Assembly (NCBI GenBank): GCA_965649825.1
Contig: OZ287709.1
Location: 186,001 to 250,000 of the forward strand
DNA: 64,000 nt
Direction: 5' to 3'
Source of the DNA: Penicillus capitatus
Lineage: Eukaryota; Chlorophyta
Shown: piece after piece, positions 32,129 to 43,567 of the stretch
Numbering within the stretch: position 1 is the stretch's first letter
How the letters are laid out: each line of letters opens with the position of its first letter
Program-made: the position numbers and the translations under genes
The notes under the pieces: generated by a model
The model's database searches: none
What the model was told of the DNA's origin: nothing
The model's input: only the letters and a program-made list of their open reading frames with translations

Positions 32129-34073
32129 ATGTCATTTTCCGAAGCCGTCAAGCAATCCACCGAACACGCGACTCGACAACAGCCAATTGAAGTCCAGCAG
32201 ACGGCCAAGTCACTCAACGTGGTGCGTTTTATCGACGGATGCGGCAAGATTGTCGTTGGCGCAATTTAGGCCGTCATAGGATCCGGTCTTTCCGGACTGG
32301 TCTGCGCACGCGAATGCCTCCGCCAACATCACCGCGTCGCCATCTTCGAGAAGAAGAAAGATTTCGGCGGAACGTGGAGTTTCGAAGCGGTGCCGCCGGA
32401 ATTGCAGACGAAGAGCGGTCCGTTCGCCGCCACTCTTAAGCACTCAGCGTAACGACTTTGTTACAGTGTTCGACGTCGACTGGCCGAGTCTCACACGCTC
32501 CGTACAGAGCAGTCTTTACGATGAGCTGCGTGTGAATCTGCCTCGTGAAATCATGGGTTTCACCGACTTCCCTTTCGATGCGTTCGAAGGATCCCTCGAC
32601 AAGCGACGGTACTGTCATCACGAAGAGGTAATACTTCGTCCGGGTCGCAGGACGCTATCCATTGCCGATTCGCGGCCACAAGGTGAACCGATACATCAAG
32701 GCCTTCGTTCGTCACTTCGAGCTCGAGCCATACATTCATCTCGAGTCCGAGGTGGTCAACGTCGACGTTTGCGAGAATAGCCACGTGAAGTGGAACGTCG
32801 AGGTGAAGTCTGGTGAAAAAACAAAGGTAGGGATAGGGAGAGGGTAAGGTCACTGTCGTGATGGATGGAGGATGTTTTGAGGTACATGAATTTGACGCAG
32901 TCGTGGTGTCAAACGGACAGTACACCGTTCCAAACATTCCAGATATCAAAAACATCGATCGATTCGGCCGTCCATGTTTGCACAGTCACCTCTATCGCAA
33001 TGCAGATCCCTTTCGAGGAAAGACCGTCGTCGTCCACGGTCAGCCATCGTCGATGATGATGATGACCCATGGGTCAGTGAGGGCGTACCCTGCAGGAGGC
33101 TCCTTTTCGGGAAAAGATATTGCGTTGCAAGTTGGATCCGTTGCCCATAGTGTCTACATCTGTTCCAGAACTTATTTGAAAGGACTGGATGTTTCGCAGG
33201 CCCTAGGACAACAGAAGAACATCCATCTCCTTACAGACATTGCTGAATGCACTGGAGAGGGCGAACTCAAACTGAAGGTGTGTCTGTCTCTTCAGACTCG
33301 GATTCGGATGAGGTTTCTGTGCGGATGATATTTCTGCACCCCACGTGTCACTGACAGTAACAAGTGTCACCTCACTGATGTACGGGTTCCTGCAGGAAGG
33401 ACGTGTCTTGAAGAACATCGACGTGTTGATCTTCTGCACGGGCTACCGTTTCGAATTTCCATTCTTGGAGAAGTCTGGTTTCCTACAACTGAAACAAGAC
33501 TGTGTCTATCCAGTCTATCGCCAGATATTCCACCCCCGTTACCCAACACTTGCTTTCACGAGTCACCCTTTCGACATCTCGATCGAGATGTGTGACGGAC
33601 ATCTGTGTTGTGTGTAGCCCTGCCGCGTCGCCGTATCTCAGCAATGCTTGCCGAATACCAGTCCAAGTACATTGCACGTGTGTTTGCCGGTAAATGCACG
33701 CTCCCAGATACCCAAACGATGCTAGATGCGATTAACCGTTCCATCGAGCAACACAAGAGAGAACACGGATCCCTCAAGTATGCCCTTCCTCTCTACCGTC
33801 CCCTCTGCATCGCATCTGCGCAGAACATTCCATTACTTGAGAATGGAGCAGTATAATCATATGAACGCCTTAGCCGCGGACTGTGGTGACGTGGCACCTT
33901 TGCCAGAATGGAGGGAGGAGATGCATCGCCTCATATTGGACCTCATGACTAAGTTTCCAGATACCTACAAAGACATAGAGATGCATCATATCTGTTTTCA
34001 TCAAGCTAAACAAGAATTCGATGCCATACGTGCGAACATGAAGTCTGCTGATCCCCAGAGATACCCAAAGTAG
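32129..34073 (+). CDS. Flavin-containing monooxygenase (FMO family)
   Basis: FAD- and NADPH-dependent oxygenase of soft nucleophiles (N or S). Exon 1 starts MSFSEAVKQSTEHATRQQ at 32129; a 48-base intron (32222-32269) leads to the FAD motif AVIGSGLSGLVCARECL and FEKKKDFGGTWSFEA. Further landmarks: FDAVVVSNGQYTVPNIP, LHSHLYRNADPFRGKTVVV, then across an intron near 33,040-33,097 the NADPH motif HGGSFSGKDIALQVG, and VLIFCTGYRFEFPFLEKSGF (family FATGYxxxFPFL). The C-terminal part reads LPEWREEMHRLILDLM and ends at a TAG at 34071-34073. The gene is intact, with six or more small introns. Confidence 0.88.
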
Positions 34074-35260
34074 AGCGCAAATGTGTTTGTTTGTTCGGTC
34101 ATTTCGCTGTTTCGCTTTTTTCCTGTCTCAAGTATCCCACATAATTTCTTAGCGAAAAAATTTCACTCTGTGCACGTGACGATGCACCAGAGCGATGCTT
34201 GTGCATTTTCTCGCTGATCACACCCTCACTTAGAACACCTTTGAGCGTCAGCATTTCTGGATGCAGCTGTCTGCACTTGATGGATTCTGTTCAGATGAAA
34301 CGTGGCGCCCTGCGTGTTCAGAAGTTTTTTGCATTTGCCGACCGAGACGATGAAGATCGTTCGAAGTATTCAACAACGCTGGCACAGCAGAAAGAACGGT
34401 GACTGAAGAGGATCGTAGCGCGAATAGTGTTTTTGTGTATCCCCTGTTGCCGTCTCTTGGACGATGCATGCTGTGGGCACTATCAATGTTACGTGATGCG
34501 TCCGACTTCACGACGACGCCATTTTCACCAAAGTGTTGCTGTCGGATGAACGCGCTCGCGCACTCTCGTGGCCGTTTGTCGGCGAGGTCGGCAGTCAAAC
34601 GTCGTGCTCTTCTCACAGAAGCGTCCTTCTCGCACAACGGACATCTACAGACGCTGGTATTGCCTCCGCCGCCGCGTCGTTATGTGCATTGGCTTTGACG
34701 CTTTCCGCCGCATTCCGAATTTTCTTGACGGCGCCGGGCATTGTTTGGAGGCATTTGTCGACGGAGATCCGTCCTCGTAGAGCATCCATCCACAGCACTG
34801 TCGTGCAACCGGCTGACAGTTCCGCGACAGAAGCTGAGCAATTCGCGCCACATTCCTCAACTTCGCCGACCTGGTCAGGCTGCCGCTCAGAAAAGAAGTG
34901 GGCGATTGAGAATAGCAGTCATCTTTATGAGAACGGGCCCGTCGGTCGCTATCCCCATCCTCAAACCATCATCTTCCCGTTTACTGGCCCTCTACTTCCA
35001 TACCATACAACGATACCCGTCTTGCCACCCCATGGCATCTTTCTGGCCTTCTCTTTGCCGTCGTTTGCAATGCACTTTCTGACTTGACAGCTTCGCAGTT
35101 TTCAAATTCGATGCCTGGCATCGTACCTCACTCGACGCACCGGGATGAGGTTCGGTCGGCGACTTAAGGTCTCATCTGCTGTACGACAGCCATCGCTGTA
35201 CGAGATCCACACCGCATTTCGCATATCCACGACTTTTCTCAATTAAAATCTCCTGCTGTC
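34074..35260. other. Unresolved; may hold 5' exons of the GOST-type gene
   Basis: A 184-codon plus frame (34,533-35,087) and overlapping minus frames are open but have no family resemblance. TMEM87/GOST proteins carry a lumenal domain of 150-200 residues before the seven-helix part, so the missing N-terminal exons are expected here. Confidence 0.35.
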
Positions 35261-36929
35261 ATGACTGTCGTAAGCTGGAGGCCATCCTATGTCTGGATAC
35301 GCACAACAGCGTGGTGGATTCTTTGGCTCGTCGTCCATTTGGACGCCTACATTCATCGAAAATCACGCGGACGCGGTTGGCGTCTGCACTTGGGCATTGT
35401 CGCCTTCTTAAACACAGCGGTCGACTCAACGATACTTCACGACACAAGACGAGACTTCTTTCGCAGGTCATCTTCCAGACGATTCACCTCTTCGTCGCTC
35501 TGCGGGATGCCAATGACGAGAGCTTCAATCGGGCGGACAGCAACGCATTCAAAGTCGAAATCTTTTTCCGCTGGTTGACGGAGTCGGTATTCCTGGTAAG
35601 ACTCCACAGCATGGGACACTCAGCTGTCACATCATTTCGTACAGTGCTTGATACTGTTGGTCTCTGTCGGCTACTGGTAGGCGCTATCGAAATCTCTATC
35701 TCTGTTCGATACTTGACTGTCGCAGTATTTTGCGAGATCGATTGGGGGAGAGTCTGCGAAAAGTCATCGCCATTCCCATCACCTATGGTGTCACTAGTAT
35801 GGTAAGGTAACCCGATCACCTCACTCTTCTTTGTGATCGGGGTTCTGCTGAATGGATAGATGTTTGATTACATCTTGCTCAGTACCAGCAACGAACAGGT
35901 CGTCACACAGCAGTCCGATGGCGAAGACGCTGAGCTCGATGCGCAAGATTTCAAAGTCCTTGCTCTGGTGACCTGTCTGGTAAGTGCCTCGTCCGTCACA
36001 TCATCTGCCTGGATAAAGGGGAGGCCACATCGGTGTGGCAGTTGGTGAAGGCCATCGTGTTCGTTTGTGCATGGATCTTCGTCTTCGAACATCTCAATGC
36101 CGAAATCCGTCAGCTGCGAGGGGAGAACGATGAGGATGCGGTGACACCGATCCCAGAGATCGAAGAAAACGGAGATTACACGCGTCCCGGTATCGACCTC
36201 GGTCCATCTCCATCCCTACCGTCGTCGACGCATCTGTTTGTTCGGCAGAAATGCAGGACGCGGCGGAACGGAATGACCCGGAGACGGGTTCCAACGAGCC
36301 CAAGACAATGGCCGATGCGATTGGCGATCAAGCAAAGCTCCTGCTGCTCACGCGTTTCAGAACGTTGCTTATCATCTACGTTCTCGCCATCATCTGTTCG
36401 TTCGCCTCCAATCTCGTCAACGAGTGGACATGCGTCCTGCTGTAGTGGTCAATATTCTACCCGTCTACATCAGCAACAGCTCTGTCGAGAAAATCCAGAG
36501 TGTGATCGTTGTCTGCGAGAATGTGCTGCTCATTGGCTTCGTCGCTTCCCTCGCCGTCATCTTCAGGTCACATCCACCCCGTCTCACACGCATACATATC
36601 ACCCACCATATGCCTATCGATTCAGGCCTGTGGGAGACAATCCATATTTGCTCTTGATGGATGATTTTGATGAGGGCGATGAGAGGAAGGAGGTGACGAC
36701 GGAGCTGGGAATGATCTCCTTTGAACCGCCCACTCCGCAGCAAGCGACAACGCTGCCAGATGCAAGGAGTGCTCAGGAACAGCCGACATTTGCCCTGGCA
36801 GATGACGAGGATATGGCTCTCGTCAGTCCTGTAGGACATGCATCTGCCCAACCGTCAACGGACGCACCATTCACGCCTAAGCTGGAGCCAACGCGGCCAG
36901 ACAACCCCTCTGAACAGCAGGAGCACTGA
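35261..36929 (+). CDS. TMEM87/GPR107-type (GOST/LUSTR) seven-helix membrane protein
   Basis: Golgi/endosome membrane protein family. Spliced segments in order: TTAWWILWLVVHLDAYIH, LHLGIVAFLNTAVDS, VEIFFRWLTESVFL; two introns (about 35,600-35,646 and 35,679-35,725) then give LCLILLVSVGYCILRDRLGE, matching the family VxLGYGIVKPRLG. Next: SLRKVIAIPITYGVTSM, WQLVKAIVFVCAWIFVFEHL, EIRQLRGEND, LLLLTRFRTLLIIYVLAI, ENVLLIGFVASLAVIFR and FRPVGDNPYLLLMDDFDEG, the family end (FRPxxxNxxxxL). The cytosolic tail is acidic and Pro-rich, stop at 36927-36929. The N-terminal lumenal domain is not located, so the start given is only the first coding segment I can support. Confidence 0.75.
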
Positions 36930-37212
36930 GGCAGTGATAACTATGGACGCCACTGCCTTTGTAAAACGCTGTGAGACTGACTGAGATCTGTAAACGGAGA
37001 TATCATCCTCGACGTCGACCGATCGATAGAAATGCCCCCAATCGACTCAAAGAGCTCCTTTCCCTGCCCGTCTCTAGAGGGAAGCGGTGTGGTGGCATCC
37101 TCCTGTCACATCATGTTGTGATGGATGGCGGCGGAAGAGAGGCGAAGCGTCGACGTTAATAAATTTAAACAATGTCTCATAGCAGATGGCGTGACAGACA
37201 GCACAGATATGG

Positions 37213-38871
37213 TCACGCTCGAAGGGTCTTGACTTTCATGGAGCGTCGTTGTTTGAGCTTCTGTTGTTTCTCCATCCATTTCTGCTGCTCTTCGGGAGGC
37301 AGACGACGGATGCGTTCCATTTCCGCCTGATATGTCACAGGACTCAGGGATACCTCACCTTTCATCAAGAGAGACGGCATCTCACTTTCTGCTCCTCTGC
37401 TTTCTTCTGCTGAAAAGCTTCTTTGCGTTCCTCTGCTCCTTCTTTCCAGAGACGTTCAGATTCCAACGCTCGATGCTTCTCTGCTCTCTAGAAGCACAGA
37501 TTTCTGTCTGCGCCTAGCCGCCTAACCGTTCTTCACCTTTTTCGTCTCCTGGGAAGGAACGTATTCGGCGACGAGATCGATCAGCAGAGGCACCAGTGCC
37601 ATCCATCTGGACAGCTCCTTCATTCTGCCGGCAGAAAAAGTCCGCGCGCCGCCAACTGGAAAGATGGACGGACTTCTCTTTGGAGGGAAGGTTGAACGAG
37701 AACTTGATCACTTTCTTGTGTGAACCCTTGTCATAGTCTGAAGTGATATAAATATAGCGGAAGTATTTCCCATAGACGCGCTCAAAATCGGGCGACAGGA
37801 AGACACTCCTCACTTCAGGTGTCTGTCAAGACAGAGAGTGAGATCACACTTTTGGTCTCGATGCCTACCATAAGGTCATAGAAGACGTCTTGCGACTCAG
37901 TCCATACATTGACCTTATCCAACGGCCATTTCGACATCTGTTTCACCGAAATCTCGTGCGCGTAGATTCCGATGTCGCCGTTCTCTCGAAGCAACACCTT
38001 GAGCTGCTTTGGCGAGGCCAAGACGACCACCATCGGTCCCATATCCACCTCATTCATATACACCTACACCACCACGCATCTCGCCATCCCATGTCCGTCC
38101 AAAATCCGCAGACATCGATGTCGAGTGTGTCTTGCTTGGCAGTGAGGGTGCTGAAGGCCATAGATACCAAATCTTGCCTCGCCTTGAGGTCGAGGGTGGC
38201 AAGCAGTCCTTGGCAGTAACGCCGCCCACTGGCATAGAACTTGAAAATGTTGTGTGTCTCTTTCAGCATCATCTCTTCCTCCACATCGTCGACGCCCAAC
38301 AAGGCGAAGTTCTTCTCGAGGATGCTGCCCTCTGAGGCGAAGGCGTCGGTCCAGGCCGCGGCGATGCTTTCGTTCAAACGCTTTCCAAACATGATGTTCA
38401 CCAGATACCCAACCAAAACAAAGAGGGCTATCAGCTCCTTGGTATACGACTCCTGCTTCTTCCAAATCGATCGCTTGCGTGAGACGCCCGGTTTTGCATC
38501 GCGGGTCCATTCCTCACGTGATGAATGCATCACCGTCTCGAATCCTGCTATCAGTTTCATGGCCAAGACCATTCACCCTTCTCGTGTGCACCTTCGAATT
38601 CGTCGGTGTCGAACAAGTTGGGACGGCGGACGGGCGGAGTCGTCTCTCGCGTCTGCGTTCGCTGCGCCGTCGCTTCATCTGCTCCACCAACGCCTCCATG
38701 AATCTTGTCAAACAGCTCGGCTTCGACATGGCTCGTTATCTCGCCAACGGTGTCCTCTTCGTCTTCTTCGAATCCTTCGAGCTTGTCTGTTCCATGGACA
38801 GCAACGAAGGCCATCCATACGAGCAGCAGGAGGCGGCAGAGCCATGCCGAATGCGACGTCCTTCGCGACAT
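37213..38871 (-). CDS. CCDC47: CCDC47 homologue, ER PAT-complex subunit
   Basis: Component of the ER multipass-protein insertion machinery. The ATG at 38871 opens a signal peptide (SAWLCRLLLLVWMAFVAVHG), followed by an acidic lumenal stretch with FEEDEEDTVGEI and FDTDEFEGAHEKG. One membrane span follows (ELIALFVLVGYLVNIMFGK) then NESIAAAWTDAF, EKNFALLGVDD and GRRYCQGLLATLDLKARQD. Later exons: GPMVVVLASPKQLKVL, ISVKQMSKWPLDKVNVWTE, RYIYITSDYDKGSHKKVI. The Lys/Glu-rich end is RIRRLPPEEQQKWMEKQK, stop at 37213-37215. Order and topology match animal CCDC47. Its start codon lies 11 bases from that of the divergent RNF121-type gene. Confidence 0.9.
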
Positions 38872-38882
38872 CTTCGTTCAAA

Positions 38883-40213
38883 ATGGATGGATCGATCAGA
38901 AATACCGATGATGTGTTTGTCATGGCGGTCTCGCAGGACGACGAAGATGATAGACGTGCAGTGATGACCGTCTATGCTGTCTTTGTAAGCGACCCCTGTC
39001 GCCTGTGCCTGTCAGCAATGCGCTATGTCTGCTTCAGTTCACGGTCTTTATCGGACAGGTCAGTCTGTTCTGCTGGAGGCGATTTCACAGGCGCTCCTTC
39101 GAACTGGTCTGACCCACTCCTCCCCTCACCGCTTCAGAATCGCGATACAGGTGACGTTGATCGGGTTATGGCTCGTGCCTAGTCTGTTTAGCCTCTCCAT
39201 GCATTTCTGGAGATTTCTATCGGTATCTTGCCACCCTACCACCTGACAAAGCCATCGACACGCTGCTCTAGGTGTGGCTGGTCTATTCTGTTGTAACGGC
39301 GTATCTCCTATGGCAGTGCCTGTCCAAAGATCTTTCCTCCTTAACCCCCAGAAGAGTAAGTGCAATTCTTCTGCTGACGATGATGTCACATCAGCACCTG
39401 TCACATCAGGTTTACACCTGGTTTTTTACGGTTTATCGCATCAGCGTTGTCATGGGCATCTGTGGATACGCCGCTTTGCTGATAGAGCTCTTTGGCATGG
39501 CGCCTCTCTTTTTGCTTCTGGGCATTGGAGAGGTTCCAACACTCCTGCTCTGGTATGGACTCTACTTCGGCATCCTTGGACGTGACTGCGCCGAAATCGC
39601 ATCCGATTGGATGGTACGTGATATGCCGTACGATCATTCTGGTCAAAGAGAGGGCCACTGTGCAGCAATCTGGAGTCATGGGAGGGCGGCGACAACTTGG
39701 TGTCGAGATCAATAAATGCGCCATCTGCAGAAAGGACCTGAACGATGTGCCCGGTCTTCCAGAAGAGGTCCCCGTCATCACGCGTCTCCTTTTCCATACA
39801 CTGCACTGTCTTTCAGTCAAGTGCTGAAAAATCTGTCCAACTCAACTGCAAGCACATCTTCCACGAATTCTGCATACGGTACGCTTTTGCAAGCACCAGA
39901 GAGATAAGAGTGAGCGATGGGACAAAGCAGAGGATGGACATTGATCGGCAAAAAAGATATCTGTCCGATCTGTGGAGAGAAAGTGGATCTCAAGGCACTC
40001 TATGTCAATCGACCGTGGGAAACGACCAATCTGACATGGCAGGTTCCTTTCGATATGGACGGTCTGCAATTGCTCTCTGTTCTCAGGATTAAGATGCTCA
40101 ACATCGCACGCTACTTGATCGTCTGGAACCCTCTCCTTTTTCTCGCATTGCACTGTATTTTATATCTTGCCGGTTTCGAAGAACAGCGATCATCCCAGGA
40201 AGGCAGGCTTTAA
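38883..40213 (+). CDS. RNF121: RNF121-type ER membrane RING E3 ubiquitin ligase
   Basis: Quality-control ligase of the ER/Golgi. The ATG at 38883 begins MDGSIRNTDDVFVMAVSQ. Splicing gives FTVFIGQVSLFCWRRFHRRS then VTLIGLWLVPSLFSLSMHFW, RFLS joined to VWLVYSVVTAYLLW, VYTWFFTVYRISVVMGICGY, and YGLYFGILGRDCAEIASDWM, each aligning with RNF121. The RING spans CAICRKDL, QLNCKHIFHEFCIR and, after an intron, GWTLIGKKDICPICGEKVDL, containing the C3H2C3 ligands; a last helix is NPLLFLALHCILYLAGFE. Introns include 39,358-39,410 with two TGTCACATCA copies. The stop at 40211-40213 is 35 bases from the end of EIPR1. Confidence 0.92.
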
Positions 40214-40248
40214 ACGATAGCGATCTCGGCTGCATCGATGCTGTCACA

Positions 40249-41607
40249 TCAAATGAGGAGCTTGTACTTTACGTCTGATGGAACTTTGTTCAAAGCAAAC
40301 CGTCCGTCGTAAGACAGCGAGGCAAAACTCCAGTCGTCTTTGAGACTCCAACAGACACCGTAGACACTCTCATCGTGATCCGTATACGTACACACCTTCT
40401 TCTCCTCGCTCATGACACTGAGACGGCACGCATATGCCAGAATGAAAAGACAGGTCAGATGCAGGGACCTGGTGGGAGATGCAGCAGCATCGACGGTTAG
40501 CGATACGTCCCACAGAATAACGGAAGCGTCTGATGAGGCGGACAGCAGCAAGGATGGATGGGTTCTATTGAAGGCACAGTCCCAAACCCAATGCGAATGA
40601 CCTGACAGTTCCATCAATGCCTTGTTCAGATTTCTGCATGCAATGGCATTTGGGTGAAGATATCGAAGAGAGGAGGGTGGCAATGCCTGCTATCCCAGAG
40701 CTTCACCATGCAATCGTCTCCGCATGTGGCGATCCATTGTTGACTGTCATCGACGTTTCGCAACGGCATGTCATGACAGTGACTGACGGACTGATGCATT
40801 TTCATGTCCCGTACATCCCACACCTATCATGGCCATCAGCCGAGAGTTGGAAGCAGAGTGGGGGCAGACCTGATAGCCTAGGCCGTTGGTGATATACAGC
40901 ACATGGGGATCAGCATTCGAGACGTGCAGATTAGAGAACTGATCTAATTCCTGCCCCATACCTGTCCCCACTTCCTGTTGCAAACACACCCCGACCGCAT
41001 CTCACTCCAAGATCCAATGACATCCACACCTTCACTGCGCCGTCCAGTACATCCCATGCACGTATTCGTGTATCTTCCAATGTCAGGATGTTTGTTTGTT
41101 CGCTCCATTGAACCCTCCACGTCAGCCTTCGTCCAAGAGTGCCTGATGGATGTGGTGTTCGCACCTCTTGACAGTCGTCTCGTATTGTCCGACATCACAG
41201 ATCTTCTGCAGCCGGTCCTCTCCGGTCAACATATGCCAGAGCGTCACACCAAATCCCGATCCTTCATGGGCCATTCACTCACTCCCCTCTCTCATCTGAC
41301 ATCCGTCACTTGAGTTGTGTGCCGTCACGATCTTTGTGGATGCGTCAGGGGATAGAGCAATGTCCCACACTTCGTCTGGATGTACATAGACGACGGAAGA
41401 CGTCAGTGCGTCACTCTTCTCGTCATACTCCACAAGACGAATCTGCGGTCACTCTTTTCGCAAAGCATTTCGAGGGAGGACACAGTGATGTGACACTTCG
41501 TTCTCTTCTCTGAGACTATTGGTCGCCGCAATCCATGTGCTCCCTTCGGAAAAGGGAAAGGGACGGAGGACACGCGATTGAAACTTCAGTCCGAATGTTT
41601 TCGACAT
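40249..41607 (-). CDS. EIPR1: EIPR1 (TSSC1), WD40 partner of GARP/EARP
   Basis: WD-repeat protein that recruits GARP/EARP to endosomes and dense-core vesicles. The ATG at 41607: MSKTFGLKFQSRVLRPFPFS, as in the family GLEFQARALTP. After an intron (about 41,465-41,518) comes IRLVEYDEKSDALTSSVVYV then HPDEVWDIALSPDASTKIVT. Later exons: VDDSQQWIATCGDDCMVKLW, ELSGHSHWVWDCAFNRTHPS, LLSASSDASVILWDVSL, CTYTDHDESVYGVCWSLKD and FASLSYDGRFALNKVPSDVK, the exact family C-terminus. The stop is at 40249-40251. About six small introns. Present with VPS51 in the same window. Confidence 0.9.
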
Positions 41608-41703
41608 GAAACGTCACAACTGTCCTTTCCGTTACATCCCCATGCCCTTCACACTTCCTGCCTCACAATAATGTTAACAGATGGCGATCATGCAGCTGTC
41701 TAT

Positions 41704-43567
41704 TCAATAAGCCGAGGCATTGCTCTTCATAGCAGCTGTTGCTTTCTCCAGTGCAAGTGCTGTCCAATTGTTCCACTTCTGCGTAATCTCGCCTGCCACA
41801 TTGGCAACTTCTTCATTCGGATGGCGGCGCAGTGCCGAAATGGGCTGACCCAAAGAACTCAACTCCAGCAGCTTTAAACACGACTCCTTCCTGGAAACAG
41901 AAAAAAAGTGACGGCTATCTTTTGTGTGACACAAAGAGCGTAAACGGACTGTTGAATATCTTGCAGCAGTTCCAGGAGTTCGTGCGGATCTGTCTTGTCA
42001 TTGTTGTCAGTATCAAGTCCTCTAGGACCAACGGTTAGCTTTTTCCTAAAACAAAAAAGAGTGCGTGAGAATGGAAACGATGTGATAGGTACCTCCAGTC
42101 ATAGAACATGTCGATTTCTTCAGAGGATGGTTTTCGCAGAACCCAGCGCGTCAATTCTGCATCTCCAAAAATTGCTTGCATCTCATCTATCTTCGACAAC
42201 ATCCTAAATCTCACACTTTATCACACACAGCCTTATCAAATCACACAAAGAGGTACATTCGCCGTTTGGACGATGAACCCTCTGGCAAGGAACTGGAATA
42301 ACACTCCTGCATGAAAAGTGTGAGATAGAGTGAGTAGGAAAAGGGCAAGAGGGACTCTGCTTCGAATGGCTTTGTCAAGTTCTTTCTTCAGGAAGCGTTC
42401 TGGCGGTTTCTCAGACTTGCCCACACACCATTCCATCCATGCAATGACGTCCAAGCGGTCATCAAATATCACATCATGATCTGGGATGACGCAACGGTAT
42501 CGGGAACTGAACACACAGGTATCCTCAGACATGACCTCCTCACACTTTAAAAGAGTGACCAATCGTCTTGAGTGCCGCCACATATCACAAGGCGTTCTTG
42601 TCCTTCTGCATCGACGAAGTAGAAGTTCTCAGATTCTATGTCACCATCGATCCCCTTTTCCACACGATAGTCACAGTACTCCCTGTACATCACTGCATTT
42701 CGCTCTTTTGAATGAGACTTCTGATGTGACTTGTTAAAAGAAGGGCGTTGCAACGTCTTGCCCGATCGGTTTAATGGCAGACAAAAAGAAGAACCGTCAG
42801 CCGGTCTCTCGATTCCTCGAACGGCGCCCATGTCTTCCAGCCATGCACGCACCAATCTCCTGTTCTTGCATTTGAGTGGAGGATGAAATCCTTCCACCGA
42901 TTCGTAAGTGAAATGTCCAGTTCCACGAGGATCATTTCCCTATGCCGTCACACACCTACCTCATCTCGGTCATCCAGACGTCACGTCAACCCACAATTAA
43001 AGCCAGCTTCTCGACACCTTCGGTATCGTAAACGTAGAACAGTACTTTTTTGGCATGAGATCCGTCGGCTTGACGGTCACAGCTGAACGCGATGTAAGGA
43101 CCCGGCGAATCCGACGCCTCCACAATAGATGATCTAAGTCAGCGAATGTCGTCGGCGGCATAACGAGATGATGTGTGTATGACGTGTGTGAGACGTCAAC
43201 ACTGTCGTCTTGACGTTCTTCGTAAAAAGACGACTCGAGTTTGCCGTTCTTGAACTGCAGGCCGCATCTGCATTCGCATTCCTGATATCGGCTGTCAAGT
43301 ACGTGACAGTATATCTACCTGTTGCAGAGGTTCGCGGAGAAATCGCCGACCTTCCAGCCGCGCCGCCAGCATCCAGCAGTCGAATCTGTGCCGCATTTGG
43401 CGCAGGTGTTCGGCAGCGTCGGCTTTGTTCCGCAAAAAATTGGCAAGTTCGTGTCCGACATTGAGATAAAATAGATGAACGTGATCTTGCTGTTCAACAG
43501 AGACGTACGAACACACAGCATCGATCGCGAAAATTATGCGCATGACTTCATTGACTCTCTCGTTCAT
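41704..43567 (-). CDS. TFIIS N-terminal (LW) domain protein; gene limits uncertain
   Basis: The C-terminal exon reads LKLLELSSLGQPISALRRHP then NEEVANVAGEITQKWNNW, matching the TFIIS-N/LW domain (LxxLxxLxVTxxxLxxTxIGxxVxxLRKHxNEEVxxLAxxLIxxWK) of elongation factors, and ends at 41704. Upstream exons include GPYIAFSCDRQADGSHAKKV, FYVYDTEGVEKLALI, CKNRRLVRAWLEDMG, ENFYFVDAEGQERLVI and DVIAWMEWCVGKSEKPPERF. The FY-VD-EG-E-L-I pattern occurs twice, suggesting an internal repeat, possibly BAH-like; plant proteins combining BAH and TFIIS-N are known. The first candidate exon (43567-43295, HELANFLRNKADAAEHLRQM) may instead be a separate small gene. Nuclear transcription role inferred. Confidence 0.5.

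Noticed and set aside
38241-38882. Large plus-strand ORF upstream of the RNF121-type gene
   Set aside because: It is antisense to CCDC47 exons with recognised motifs; only the part from the ATG at 38883 is used.
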